Shown: positions 17,057 through 26,387, counted from the stretch's first letter. The stretch is 64,000 nucleotides of DNA from Maribellus luteus (GCF_003576475.1 NZ_QWGR01000013.1:62001-126000), one strand, 5' to 3'. The notes: generated by a model not told the origin, from the sequence alone. Numbers and translations: made by a program.

Positions 17057-17587
17057 ATGAAAACCGAAGAAGTAAAAATTTTATTGCAACGTTACTTTGA
17101 CGGCGAAAGCACCGATGCCGACGAAAGAATGCTGGAAGCCTATTTCCAGTCGGGAGAGGTAGCCGCCGAAGTAGCTGAATATGCCGAGTTCTTTGGAGGA
17201 ATTTATGAGTTGGCCAACTTAGCCGACGACCCGACCATTGAAGAAGATGTAATGGATTACATACTGGAGAACGAGCACCGCGAAAAGACCCGGTACCGTT
17301 CGATGTGGAAGGTGGTAACCGGGATTGCGGCTTCTGTGATCATTGTTTTGGGAGGATTCCTGCTTTACCAGGAGCAACAGAAATCCTTTAAAGATACGTT
17401 CCAGGATCCGGACGAAGCCTACGCCTACGCCACCAAAACGTTGGAGTTTGTTTCAGGGAAATACAGCAAAGGCTTGGCCCAGCTATCCAATTTCGACATG
17501 TTGCACAAAGCTTCAGACCCGATAAAAAAAGGAACAGAGCCCGTAGTGGAATTCTACGACGAGTTAAACAAAATAGAAAAGCATTAA
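17057..17587 (+). CDS. Single-pass membrane protein, probable anti-sigma factor
   Basis: A 176-residue protein. Residues 1-80 are an acidic cytoplasmic region (LLQRYFDGESTDADERMLEA resembles the N-terminus of Bacteroidota anti-sigma proteins). One membrane helix spans about 84-104 (WKVVTGIAASVIIVLGGFLLY), followed by a short periplasmic tail of about 70 residues. It lies 26 bases after the ECF sigma gene. Size and layout fit a sigma-sequestering protein; no FecR domain is present. The role is inferred from position and the N-terminal pattern. Confidence 0.75.
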   Translation: MKTEEVKILLQRYFDGESTDADERMLEAYFQSGEVAAEVAEYAEFFGGIYELANLADDPTIEEDVMDYILENEHREKTRYRSMWKVVTGIAASVIIVLGGFLLYQEQQKSFKDTFQDPDEAYAYATKTLEFVSGKYSKGLAQLSNFDMLHKASDPIKKGTEPVVEFYDELNKIEKH

Positions 17588-17600
17588 CAAATAAAACATA

Positions 17601-17630
17601 CCTGCCAACCGGTAGCTAGCAACCGGCAGG
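17601..17630. repeat. Intercistronic hairpin in the ECF operon
   Basis: CCTGCC (17601-17606) pairs with GGCAGG (17625-17630), with inner GGT/ACC pairing around GGTAGCTAGCAACC. It lies between the anti-sigma-like gene and the DUF4252 gene and has no T-run, so mRNA processing or stability is more likely than termination. Confidence 0.5.
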
Positions 17631-17672
17631 CGGAGATATAAAAGAGTAATAACAAGTAAAAAATAAAACGTC

Positions 17673-18176
17673 ATGAAAAAGTTAATATTAGTATTGGCAT
17701 TGATACTGCCACTCGCAGTGTTCGCACAAAAAGACCCGGTTGACAAGTTGTTTTCCAAATACGCCAACCAAAAGGGATTTACCACGGTTAACATTTCCGG
17801 AAAACTACTGGGCTTTGCCGCTCAGATCGATACCGGCGATGAAACCACCAAGGATCTGCTATCCGGTTTGAAAGGCATCCGTGTGCTTTCGGTAGAAGAC
17901 GATGAACTCAACAAGAAAATAGATTTCTACAAGGAACTGGAGGCCGACGGTTTCTTCAAAAACAACGATTTTGAAGTGCTGATGGAAGTAACCGAAGAAA
18001 ATGAAGTTGTCCGCTTCCTGGCACGCGACGCCGGCAACGGAAAAATCTCCGATCTGCTGCTCGTGGTTGGTGGCGACGACAATGCCCTGATCAGCATCAG
18101 CGGAATCATTGATCCGGAAAACATCGGCAAAATCACCAAAGCCGTAAACATCGATGTGGGCGACAAGTTTGAATAG
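17673..18176 (+). CDS. DUF4252 secreted protein
   Basis: A 167-residue exported protein with a signal peptide (residues 1-18, LALILPLAVFA) and a DUF4252 domain: DPVDKLFSKYANQKGFTTVN near the mature N-terminus and SDLLLVVGGDDNALISISGI near the C-terminus. The domain is found almost only in Bacteroidota, typically behind ECF sigma/anti-sigma pairs as here. Its biochemical role is not known. A strong terminator follows. Confidence 0.85.
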   Translation: MKKLILVLALILPLAVFAQKDPVDKLFSKYANQKGFTTVNISGKLLGFAAQIDTGDETTKDLLSGLKGIRVLSVEDDELNKKIDFYKELEADGFFKNNDFEVLMEVTEENEVVRFLARDAGNGKISDLLLVVGGDDNALISISGIIDPENIGKITKAVNIDVGDKFE

Positions 18177-18198
18177 CCTTTTTCAGCAAATAATTAAG

Positions 18199-18226
18199 AA
18201 TCCGGGAACTATCCCGGATTTTTTTT
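18199..18226 (+). terminator. Terminator of the ECF/DUF4252 operon
   Basis: AATCCGGGA-ACTA-TCCCGGATT (18199-18220) followed by a run of T. It closely resembles the terminator at 16311. Confidence 0.88.
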
Positions 18227-18281
18227 GCCCTGTAGTCTTCTGTTTTCAAAATTTTGTACATTTAGTTTTCAATTCATATTC

Positions 18282-19052
18282 ATGGAAAAAGAAACGATCT
18301 TTCGAAAACAAAGCATACAACCCGGGGACACAGCACTGCTACCCTGTAACAATTTTCTGATAGGCGCAAAACGGGAAAAAGAAGGCTGGTTTTTACGCGT
18401 ATTTGAAGAAAACACCGACCCGGCCACCATTCAAAAGGAAGAAATCAGCTCCGGGGAATATTTTCAGTCGGGAAAATCGAACAGCCTTGTGATCAGTCCG
18501 GCACTTCCATCAAAACCGCTGGTTTTTAAAGGCAATAAAATGATGATTTCGCCCCACCAGCGAATGACTTTCTTTATTAAAATCCCGCTGGTGCTGCAAG
18601 TCTATTTCTCGAAAGTGCAGGCCGAAAACCTGTTAAAGGAAATCCCGTCGGCCCGTTTATCCGACACCTGGTTTGGAGAGCCCGACAGCGGCGTTCCGGC
18701 CTACTCGATTGGCAACGAATACTTTCTTTCTTTTTCTGACATGAAAGTTTCGGAATACGAAGCCATCTGCCCGATCAGTATTTTCAACGACTGGAATCAA
18801 ACGCTGGAAGCACAACGCCTGATCATAAAAACAGATAACCTGCCCCTTTACAAAAACAACAACCAGCTGGTAACAGGCGTGGTAAAACTCGAATACAAAG
18901 GCCAGGACAGCATAAGTTCGGTGGCCTACGGAACCTCGAAACAATTTCACGGAGAAAACCCCGAAACGGTGGCCAAACCGCGAACAAACGACTTAAAAGG
19001 TTTGTTAAAGGCAAACTTTCACTTTATCAGAAATATTTACAGATTTGAATAA
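18282..19052 (+). CDS. DUF432 domain protein
   Basis: A 256-residue soluble protein without signal peptide or membrane helix. It matches the DUF432 pattern as recalled: an N-terminal beta-rich part (QPGDTALLPCNNFLIGAKRE), then a central segment with MMISPHQRMTFFIKIPLVLQ and VYFSKVQ, and a C-terminal region with LSDTWFGEPDSG and YGTSKQFHG. DUF432 is of unknown function and is known mostly from archaea and some bacteria. The next gene on the same strand, 164 bases on, encodes an MscS channel; DUF432 and MscS are often neighbours. The ATG at 18282 is preferred over a GTG-type extension because the upstream part overlaps the terminator region. Confidence 0.65.
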   Translation: MEKETIFRKQSIQPGDTALLPCNNFLIGAKREKEGWFLRVFEENTDPATIQKEEISSGEYFQSGKSNSLVISPALPSKPLVFKGNKMMISPHQRMTFFIKIPLVLQVYFSKVQAENLLKEIPSARLSDTWFGEPDSGVPAYSIGNEYFLSFSDMKVSEYEAICPISIFNDWNQTLEAQRLIIKTDNLPLYKNNNQLVTGVVKLEYKGQDSISSVAYGTSKQFHGENPETVAKPRTNDLKGLLKANFHFIRNIYRFE

Positions 19053-19216
19053 TGAAACGAGCATAAGAAGGTAACTATTTTCATGGGTGGCATGCAAAGG
19101 CCCCTTGAATATTCTGCTGACAAAAGAGAGCGAGTTACATGGCCGGCAGCACCTTAACAAAATACCACCACTCGTCAATCATTGAAAATACTTCACAAAA
19201 AAATAATTAGATACGA

Positions 19217-20062
19217 ATGAACTTTGACTGGTCAAAATACTTTAACGCAGAAAACCTCGAAAACCTGATTGTTGCACTGATAATTATTGCCATTGGCACG
19301 GTAATCATCTATGCTATCCAGTCGCTTGTGAAACGGCTGCTTCCCAAATCCATGTCGAAACAACGGCAAATGATCGTTACCCGCCTGATCAATTATACGG
19401 GCTATATAATTCTGGCCTTTGTTGTTATTGCTGAAATGAACATCAACCTGACACCGTTTTTCGGAGCTGCCGGAATTATCGGAATTGTGCTTGGTGTAGC
19501 CTCGCAAACCAGCATTGGTAACATTGTCAGCGGCTTTTTCCTGGTATCTGAAAAATCATTCGAGATTGGCGATGTGGTCAGAATCGGTGACAAATCGGGC
19601 GTGGTTTACAGCATCGACCTCTTGTCCATAAAAATCAGAACATTCGACGGCCTGTTGTTACGCATACCCAACCAAACCGTGATCAGTTCAGAAGTGATTA
19701 ACGTGACCAAATTCCCCATCCGAAGGCTCGATTTTAACATTGGCGTTGCTTACAAAGAAGACCTGAGAAGAGTAAGAGAATTGCTGGAACAAATTGCAAG
19801 GCAAAACCCACTGTGTCTCGACGAACCCGAGCCGCTGATCGTTTTCAAAGAGTTTGGCGCCAGCAGCATCAATATACACCTGGGGGTTTGGTTTGAAAAA
19901 GCCAATTACCAGGCGGTTAAAAATTCCGTTTTTCTGGACGTTAAAGAAACATTTGACCGCGAAGGCATTGAAATCCCCTTCCCGCATGTTACGCTTTACA
20001 CCGGCGAAGTTACCAAACCTTTCCCCATTGTAAAAAAGGAAGATACGGAAGCGAAAGGATAA
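19217..20062 (+). CDS. mscS: Small-conductance mechanosensitive channel, MscS family
   Basis: A 281-residue inner-membrane channel with three helices (about 17-36, 62-77 and 82-108). The pore-lining TM3 reads AAGIIGIVLGVASQTSIGNI then VSGFFL, followed by FEIGDVVRIGDKSG, the beta-domain entrance, and a C-terminal alpha/beta cytoplasmic vestibule. It opens under membrane tension to release solutes in osmotic downshock. Length is close to E. coli MscS. The partner upstream is the DUF432 gene. Confidence 0.93.
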   Translation: MNFDWSKYFNAENLENLIVALIIIAIGTVIIYAIQSLVKRLLPKSMSKQRQMIVTRLINYTGYIILAFVVIAEMNINLTPFFGAAGIIGIVLGVASQTSIGNIVSGFFLVSEKSFEIGDVVRIGDKSGVVYSIDLLSIKIRTFDGLLLRIPNQTVISSEVINVTKFPIRRLDFNIGVAYKEDLRRVRELLEQIARQNPLCLDEPEPLIVFKEFGASSINIHLGVWFEKANYQAVKNSVFLDVKETFDREGIEIPFPHVTLYTGEVTKPFPIVKKEDTEAKG

Positions 20063-20170
20063 AGAAAGTTGCGGTTCCCTGAATCACGAAAGTGGAATGA
20101 AAAGCTAAAGCTGCACCCTGAAACGAAAAATGCTTGAATGCATAAATGCTTTAATGCTGGAATAAGCCAC

Positions 20171-20548
20171 GAGTTTTCCATTTAGTGAATATTTACTTCT
20201 ACAGATGTCATCGCTGTTTACTCTTAGTGAATGCTTATTTCTTCGGATGTTATCGTAGTCTCCTCTTAGTGAATGCTTATTTCCTCAGATGTCATCGTTG
20301 TTTCCTTTTAGTGAATGCTTACTTCTTCGGATGTCATCGTTGTTTCCTTTTAGTGAATGCTTATTTCCTCAGGTGTCATCGCTGTTTCCTTTTAGTGAAT
20401 GCTTACTTCTTCGGATGTCATCGTTGTTTCCTCTTAGTGAATACTTACTTCTTCAGATGTCATCGTTGTTTCCATTTAGTGAATGCTTACTTCCTCAGAT
20501 GTCATCGTTGTTTCCATTTAGCGAATGCTTACTTCTTCGGATATTCAT
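20171..20548. repeat. 42-bp tandem array: eight full units plus a partial one
   Basis: The period is exactly 42 bp, from a partial unit at 20171-20204 through eight units to 20548. Units alternate in two subtypes on the plus strand (TTCTTCGG versus TTCCTCAG), suggesting 84-bp higher-order expansion. Read on the minus strand, each unit holds ATG ACA TCN GAR GAA RTA AGY ATT CAC TAA preceded by AAGGAAACAACG, that is a 9-codon ORF, MTSEE(V/I)SIH, with an RBS-like leader. The TAA is present in every unit. Variation lies mostly at third codon positions. One unit has ATA in place of ATG. Confidence 0.85.
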
Positions 20549-20607
20549 ACCGGCTGTAAAATTCGGTGATACAGTGCTGCTATATTTTGCTCGAAGCTAG
20601 TAGTTCA

Positions 20608-20890
20608 GTGTTCAATGTTCAGAGTTCAGAGTTGAGCTCTTCGCCCTTCGCTCCATGCTCCATGCCCTTTGCAATTTGACAATTTAGCCCAGCTCACAGC
20701 ACTTCCCATTTGTCCCCATTCAGGGGGACGAGGAATTCCGGAGGCTTCGACGACGGAATGACGGAGGGGGTGCAACAGTCGCAGTTTGCAGGGATTGAAG
20801 GACTGAGTGTTGCAGTCGCAGTTTACAGTCTCAGTATTCAGTTAAAGTATAGTACGTGGGAAAAACTCGAAGCTCGAAGCTCACAGCTCG
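20608..20890. repeat. Long direct repeat, copy 1
   Basis: A block of about 283 bp that recurs 544 bp downstream with only a few differences. It is non-coding and contains hairpins GTCCCC (20712-20717)/GGGGAC (20724-20729) and TTCCG (20736-20740)/CGGAA (20754-20758), plus AGCTCG-rich low-complexity ends. Confidence 0.85.
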
Positions 20891-21151
20891 CAGCTCGTTT
20901 TGCAATTTGACAATTTCCTTCGAAAGAGTTGGCTTCGCACGCTCGCCATGACATCAAAGCGGAGGTGTTCGGGCAGCGGACAGCAGCTGACAATTTTAAG
21001 TTACGACACCCTATGTCCGCTGCCAAACGAAAACAAAACCGGACGTCATTGCGATTCGTCCGGCAGCCGACGGACGGAGAAGCAATCTGAAGGGTTTTGC
21101 GGTACTGCCGTATTGCTGTGATGCTGTATCTTGCTCGAAGCTCGCAGCTTG

Positions 21152-21434
21152 TTGTTCAGAGTTCAATGTTCAGAGTTGAGCTCTTCGCCCTTCGCTCCAT
21201 GCTCCATGCCCTTTGCAATTTGACAATTTAGCCCAGCTCACAGCACTTCCCATTTGTCCCCATTTAGGGGGACGAGGAATTCCGGAGGCTTCGACGACGG
21301 AATGACGGAGGGGGTGCAACAGTCGCAGTTTGCAGGGATTGAAGGACTGAGTGTTGCAGTCGCAGTTTACAGTCTCAGTATTCAGTTAAAGTATAGTACG
21401 TGGGAAAAACTCGAAGCTCGCAGCTCGTTTTGCA
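21152..21434. repeat. Long direct repeat, copy 2
   Basis: Second copy of the 20608 block at a constant offset of 544 bp. A clear difference is CATTTAGG for CATTCAGG in the hairpin loop. The 260 bp between copies also carry AGCTCG-type words. No gene is supported anywhere from 20063 to 21600. Confidence 0.85.
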
Positions 21435-21544
21435 ATTTAACCGTTTTACAATTTAGCAATAGCCAGAAGTCCGGTGTTGCCGTGTTGCCGTCCTGCTGTA
21501 GTCTACTTGCGACTTGAAGCTCGTAGCTCACAGCTTTTCAAAAA

Positions 21545-21576
21545 AAAACGTCGTGCCCGGAAAGGACACGACGTTT
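21545..21576 (-). terminator. Terminator after the M3 peptidase
   Basis: AAAACGTCGTG/CACGACGTTTT stem with a CCCGGAAAGGA loop. It is placed just downstream of the peptidase stop on the minus strand and has runs of A/T on both sides, so it may act in both directions. Confidence 0.8.
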
Positions 21577-21600
21577 TGATATCGTTTTTTGAAACAACGG

Positions 21601-23724
21601 CTACAAGAGTCCGCGTTTACGCAAAAGTGGTTCTTTCGAAGGATCCTGTCCGCGGAACGTACGGTACACATCCATACCATCGTATGCACCGCTGGTTTCA
21701 AGCAGCGTGCGGAATTTGGCCGCATATTCCTTGTTGAAAATATCACCGCTTTGTTTGAATGCATCGTAAGCATCGGTGTCGAGCACCGCCGCCCAGATGT
21801 ACACATAGTAACCGGCCGAATAACCATCGCCCGAGAAAATATGCGAGAAATAGGTGCTGCGGTAGCGCGGAACAAACTCCGGAATCAAACCGATGGCGTC
21901 CATCGCGTCTTTTTCAAACTGATTTACATCCGCAATATCCGTATTTTCAGTAGTATGGTAATCCATATCGAGCAGGGCAGCAGCCACGTATTCGCCTGTT
22001 ACAAAGCCCTGGTTAAAAGTACCGGCTTTCACCAGTTTGTTCAGCAATGCATCCGGAATGGTTTCTCCCGTTTGGTAGTGCTTGGCGTATACTTTGATCA
22101 CTTCCGGATCGGCCGCCCAGTTTTCCATGATCTGCGAAGGCAATTCAACAAAATCGCGCGGAACGCTTCCAATGGTGCGGTCGTATTTGCCGTCCACAAA
22201 CATAAAATGCAGGGCATGTCCGAATTCGTGGAAGAAAGTCTCCACTTCGTCAAAACTCAGCAAAGCCGGTGCATCACCTGCCGGGCGTGTAAAGTTCATT
22301 ACAATTTCGCCAATGTAAGGCATGCGTTTGCCGTCGCGGTAAGTAACATCGCGGAAACCGGTTGACCACGCTCCCACTTTCTTTCCGTCACGCGGATGAA
22401 AATCCATGTACAACACAGCCAGGTGCGAACCATCGGCTTCCAGCACTTCGTATGCTTCAGCTTCTTTATGATAGGTCGGAATATCGTCGCGTTTTACAAA
22501 TTTCAATCCGTACAGGTTTTCCACTACATAGAAAATTCCTTCTTTAACGGTTTCGAGGCTGAAATAAGGTTTCAGTTCAGCTTCGTCCAGGTCGTATTTT
22601 TCTTTGCGCAGTTTTTCGCCATAGTACCACCAATCCCACGATTCGATTTTGATGTTAGCTCCCTCGCGGTCGGCAATCGCCTGCATGGCTTTTACATCTT
22701 CCTGGGCCATTTTCAGCGAAGGCTCCCAAAGTTCCATCAGGAAATTCGTGATGTTTTCGGGTGTTTTCGCCATGTTTACATCAGCCTTGTAAGCCGCAAA
22801 ATTGGTAAAGCCCATCAGTTTGGCTTTCTGGTCGCGCAGCTTTACAATTTTTTTGATGATCTCTTTGTTATCGCTTTCATTGTCGTTGTTACCACGCATA
22901 AAATAACCGCGGTACAGTTTTTCGCGCAGCTCACGTTTTTCAGAAAATTGAAGGAAAGGTGTCCAGCTTGGTTTGGCCATCGTGAAAACCCATTTACCTG
23001 TTTCGCCAGCTTTTTCAGCTTCAGCCGCAGCACCTGCAATTACATCTTCCGGCAAACCGGCCAGGTCTTCTTCCTTGTCAATAACAAGTTTGAAATTCTT
23101 GTTGGTTTCGTTCAAAAGGTTTTCACCAAACTGAAGATACAACATCGACAATTCGCCATTGATGCCTTTTAGCACTTCCTGGTTTTCGGGCGAAAGGTTG
23201 GCACCGTTGCGCTCAAAATCCTGGTAATATTTTTCAGTCACACGAATTTGCTGGTCATCCAGTCCCAGTTCATTCCGGCGGTCGTAAATCGATTTGATTT
23301 TTTTGAACAGCTCGGGATTCATCGAAATCTCATCACGGTTTTTCGACAACATCGGCGAAATTTCGCGGGCGGCTGCCTGCATTTCGTCGTTGGTATTGGC
23401 GCTGCTAAGCGGGTAAAACACCCCGGTAACTTTGTTCAGCAAGCTACCCGATTTATCCAGGGCCAGGATCGTGTTTTCAAAAGTCGGTTCGTCGGTATTG
23501 GCTACCAATGCTTCAATTTCGGCTTTTTGTTCCTCGATACCTGCCACTACAGCGGGCACATAATGTTCTTCTTTGATCGCTTCAAACGGCGGAACCCCAA
23601 AAGGCGTGTTCCACTCGGTAAAAAATGGATTTTCCATGTCAGTTTTACTTTCTGTTTTTTGGTTTTGGCACGAAACAACCGCCAAACCGGCTAAAACAAC
23701 AATTAAGAGCAGTTTTTTTCTCAT
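21601..23724 (-). CDS. dcp: M3 family metallopeptidase, peptidyl-dipeptidase Dcp type
   Basis: A 707-residue zinc peptidase. The N-terminus is a lipoprotein signal (LAGLAVVSC). The catalytic motif FHEFGHALH lies near residues 496-504, with the third ligand region about 30 residues later (FVELPSQIMENW). The closing GDGYSAGYYVYIWA is the typical M3A substrate-binding segment. Dcp-type enzymes remove C-terminal dipeptides from short peptides. The lipobox suggests the enzyme works outside the cytoplasm, unlike E. coli Dcp. It is monocistronic with its own terminator. Confidence 0.92.
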   Translation of the reverse strand: MRKKLLLIVVLAGLAVVSCQNQKTESKTDMENPFFTEWNTPFGVPPFEAIKEEHYVPAVVAGIEEQKAEIEALVANTDEPTFENTILALDKSGSLLNKVTGVFYPLSSANTNDEMQAAAREISPMLSKNRDEISMNPELFKKIKSIYDRRNELGLDDQQIRVTEKYYQDFERNGANLSPENQEVLKGINGELSMLYLQFGENLLNETNKNFKLVIDKEEDLAGLPEDVIAGAAAEAEKAGETGKWVFTMAKPSWTPFLQFSEKRELREKLYRGYFMRGNNDNESDNKEIIKKIVKLRDQKAKLMGFTNFAAYKADVNMAKTPENITNFLMELWEPSLKMAQEDVKAMQAIADREGANIKIESWDWWYYGEKLRKEKYDLDEAELKPYFSLETVKEGIFYVVENLYGLKFVKRDDIPTYHKEAEAYEVLEADGSHLAVLYMDFHPRDGKKVGAWSTGFRDVTYRDGKRMPYIGEIVMNFTRPAGDAPALLSFDEVETFFHEFGHALHFMFVDGKYDRTIGSVPRDFVELPSQIMENWAADPEVIKVYAKHYQTGETIPDALLNKLVKAGTFNQGFVTGEYVAAALLDMDYHTTENTDIADVNQFEKDAMDAIGLIPEFVPRYRSTYFSHIFSGDGYSAGYYVYIWAAVLDTDAYDAFKQSGDIFNKEYAAKFRTLLETSGAYDGMDVYRTFRGQDPSKEPLLRKRGLL

Positions 23725-23871
23725 ACAACTTCAGTTTTATTTTGAAAGCCGAAGATAGAAATTAATCAAACAACCACTAATGACAGAATTCAAGGTTTCC
23801 TGCATTCATTTGGAAATCATTTGATGAAGGTTTAAGAAATAAAGGGCAAAGCACACTTTCAAAGACACAAC

Positions 23872-23903
23872 TTTCCCATCATCGGATAAAATCCTTACTT
23901 TTG
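23872..23903 (+). promoter_or_regulatory. Promoter of pheT
   Basis: TTTC (23872-23875), 20-base spacer, TACTTTTG (23896-23903), which fits TAnnTTTG. It lies over the upstream alternative start at 23901, supporting the ATG at 23937. Confidence 0.6.
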
Positions 23904-23936
23904 TCGCGTTTAAAAAACGACAAAAAAACATTCAAA

Positions 23937-26387
23937 ATGAATATATCGTATTCCTGGCTAAAAGATTACATCAAACTGGAGCAAACACCACAGGAAATTT
24001 GTGACATTCTGACCCAAACCGGGTTGGAAGTAGGCAGTGTGGAAGAAGTGGAAACCGTAAAAGGGGGTTTGCAGGGACTCGTTATTGGCGAAGTGCTGAC
24101 CTGTGAGAAACACCCGAATTCGGACCACCTGAGCCTTACCACCGTTAACGTGGGCACCGGCGAGGTACTTCCGATTGTTTGCGGCGCGCCGAACGTTGCC
24201 GCCGGACAAAAAGTAGTGGTGGCTACCGTGGGTACCACTCTGTATGACGGCGACCAGGAGTTTACGATCAAAAAATCAAAAATCAGGGGCGAAACGTCCA
24301 TGGGGATGATCTGTGCCGAAGACGAAATCGGCCTGGGTACCAGCCACGACGGGATTATGATTCTTGATCCCTCGGCAAAAGTGGGAACGGCTGCCAAAGA
24401 TTATTTTAACGTGGAGTCGGACTATGTAATTGAAGTAGACCTGACGCCCAACCGGATTGATGGTGGCTCGCACATTGGTGTGGCCCGCGACCTCGCTGCA
24501 TTTTTAAGCAAAACACAAGAGATTCAATACACCAAACCTTCGGTGGAAGAATTCAAGGTCGATAATCACGACCTGGAAATTCCGGTGGAAGTGCGCAACC
24601 CGGAAGCTTGTCCGCGTTACGCCGGTGTTACCATAAAGGGAGTGGAAATTAAGCCGTCGCCCGAATGGTTGCAGAACCGTTTGAAAATGATTGGCCTCTC
24701 TCCCATCAACAACGTAGTTGACATTACCAACTACGTGCTTTTTGAAGCCGGGCAGCCGCTGCACGCTTTCGATGCAGATGAAATTACCGGTGGAAAAGTG
24801 ATTGTGCAGACTTTGCCGCAGGGCACCAAATTCACCACGCTCGACGAAGCAGAACGCGAACTGAATGAAAACGACCTGATGATTTGCAACGCCGATGGCG
24901 GAATGTGTATCGGGGGTGTTTTCGGCGGTATCCAATCGGGTGTAAAAGAAAGCACACGCAATATTTTTCTGGAAAGCGCTTATTTCGATCCGGTTTATAT
25001 CCGGAAAACAGCCCGTCGTCACGGTTTAAACACCGACGCATCGTTCCGTTTCGAACGTGGTGTGGATCCCAACAATACCATTTACGCGCTGAAACGTGCG
25101 GCCATGTTGATCAAGGAAATTGCAGGTGGCACGATCTCTTCTGAAATTGTGGATGTTTATCCGCAACCGATCGAGGACTTCAAAGTGGATATCACGTACG
25201 CCAACGTCACCCGACTGATTGGGAAAGACCTGGGCGCTGATACCATCAAAAAGATACTGACTTCGCTGGAAATGAAAATCACTGCCGAAAATGAAAACGG
25301 GCTTTCGTTGCTGGTTCCGCCTTACCGTGTGGATGTGAAACGCGAAGCAGACGTGGTTGAGGACATCCTGCGAATTTACGGCTACAACAATATTGAAATA
25401 CCTACCCAGGTAAATGCCTCGCTGCAAACGGCGGAGAAACCAAGTCCTGACGGTGTTAAAAACCTGGTTTCGGAAATGCTGACAGCACGTGGCTTTAACG
25501 AAATCTGGTCGAACTCGCTAACCAAGGCATCTTATTATGCCGATCTGAGAGATTTCAACGCTGAGAAAACCGTGATGATTCTGAATCCGCTGAGTGCCGA
25601 TCTGAACGGAATGCGGCAGACCTTGCTGTTTGGAGGCCTCGAAGCAATTGCCTACAACGCCAACCGCCAGAATAAAAACCTGCGCTTCTACGAATTTGGC
25701 AACTGTTATTTTTACAAGGGAACACAGCTAAAAGACCAGCCGGCCAACAACTACTGGGAAGAAAACCACCTGGGAATGTTTGTTACCGGAAATAAGGAAG
25801 CCGAAAACTGGACAGGCAAAGAACAAACCACCTCGTTTTACGAGCTGAAAACCTATGCTGAAAACATTTTGAAACGGCTGGGCTTGCTAAACCGCAACCT
25901 GGATGTAAAAGATGCGGAAAGCGAGCTTTTCTCGGATGGCTTGACCTACAGTTACAACAATAAAACAGTACTGGAATTGGGTGTTGTAGCCCGTCCGTTC
26001 CTGAAGAAATTTGACATTGACCAACCGGTTTACTATGCCGATTTTAACTGGGACAATGTGTTCAGTGCGCATAAAAAACACACCGTTCTGTTTGAGGAGT
26101 TATCCAAATTCCCGGCTGTTCGTCGCGACCTGGCTTTGCTGATCGACAAATCGGTGAAGTTCGACCAGATCAAACAAATGGCTGAGAAAACCGAACGCCA
26201 GTTGTTACAACAGGTCGATTTGTTTGATGTGTACGAAGGTAAAGGCGTGCCCGAAGGAAAGAAATCCTACGCGGTTAGCTTCATCCTGCGCGACAACAAC
26301 AAAACATTGAACGACAAGCTGATCGATAAAACCATGCAGCGTTTGATCGCCGCATTCGGCCGTGAGTTGGGAGCCTCGTTGCGTTAA
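23937..26387 (+). CDS. pheT: Phenylalanyl-tRNA synthetase beta subunit
   Basis: An 816-residue protein beginning MNISYSWLKDYIKLEQTPQE. Domains in order: the EMAP/OB tRNA-binding domain (about 40-150, with LTCEKHPNSDHLSLTTVNVG), B3/4 (about 215-390, with NNVVDITNYVLFEAGQPLHA), B5 (about 400-475), the catalytic-like core, and the C-terminal FDX-ACB anticodon-binding domain (about 720-816, with SKFPAVRRDLALLID). It pairs with PheS to charge tRNA-Phe. pheS is not adjacent, as is common in Bacteroidota. A 12-residue N-terminal extension is rejected because the promoter overlaps it. Confidence 0.96.
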   Translation: MNISYSWLKDYIKLEQTPQEICDILTQTGLEVGSVEEVETVKGGLQGLVIGEVLTCEKHPNSDHLSLTTVNVGTGEVLPIVCGAPNVAAGQKVVVATVGTTLYDGDQEFTIKKSKIRGETSMGMICAEDEIGLGTSHDGIMILDPSAKVGTAAKDYFNVESDYVIEVDLTPNRIDGGSHIGVARDLAAFLSKTQEIQYTKPSVEEFKVDNHDLEIPVEVRNPEACPRYAGVTIKGVEIKPSPEWLQNRLKMIGLSPINNVVDITNYVLFEAGQPLHAFDADEITGGKVIVQTLPQGTKFTTLDEAERELNENDLMICNADGGMCIGGVFGGIQSGVKESTRNIFLESAYFDPVYIRKTARRHGLNTDASFRFERGVDPNNTIYALKRAAMLIKEIAGGTISSEIVDVYPQPIEDFKVDITYANVTRLIGKDLGADTIKKILTSLEMKITAENENGLSLLVPPYRVDVKREADVVEDILRIYGYNNIEIPTQVNASLQTAEKPSPDGVKNLVSEMLTARGFNEIWSNSLTKASYYADLRDFNAEKTVMILNPLSADLNGMRQTLLFGGLEAIAYNANRQNKNLRFYEFGNCYFYKGTQLKDQPANNYWEENHLGMFVTGNKEAENWTGKEQTTSFYELKTYAENILKRLGLLNRNLDVKDAESELFSDGLTYSYNNKTVLELGVVARPFLKKFDIDQPVYYADFNWDNVFSAHKKHTVLFEELSKFPAVRRDLALLIDKSVKFDQIKQMAEKTERQLLQQVDLFDVYEGKGVPEGKKSYAVSFILRDNNKTLNDKLIDKTMQRLIAAFGRELGASLR

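Noticed and set aside
20171-20548. CRISPR array
   Set aside because: Units are directly adjacent with no unique spacers, and no cas gene is present.
20185-20559. 124-residue plus-strand ORF with 14-residue repeats
   Set aside because: It follows from a 42-bp repeat that contains no plus-strand stop; two frames are open at once, so openness is not evidence. The Cys/Phe/His-rich composition is not protein-like.
20710-21517. Two ORFs with the same start (66 and 87 residues)
   Set aside because: They are readings of the non-coding 544-bp-offset repeat and end at unrelated points.
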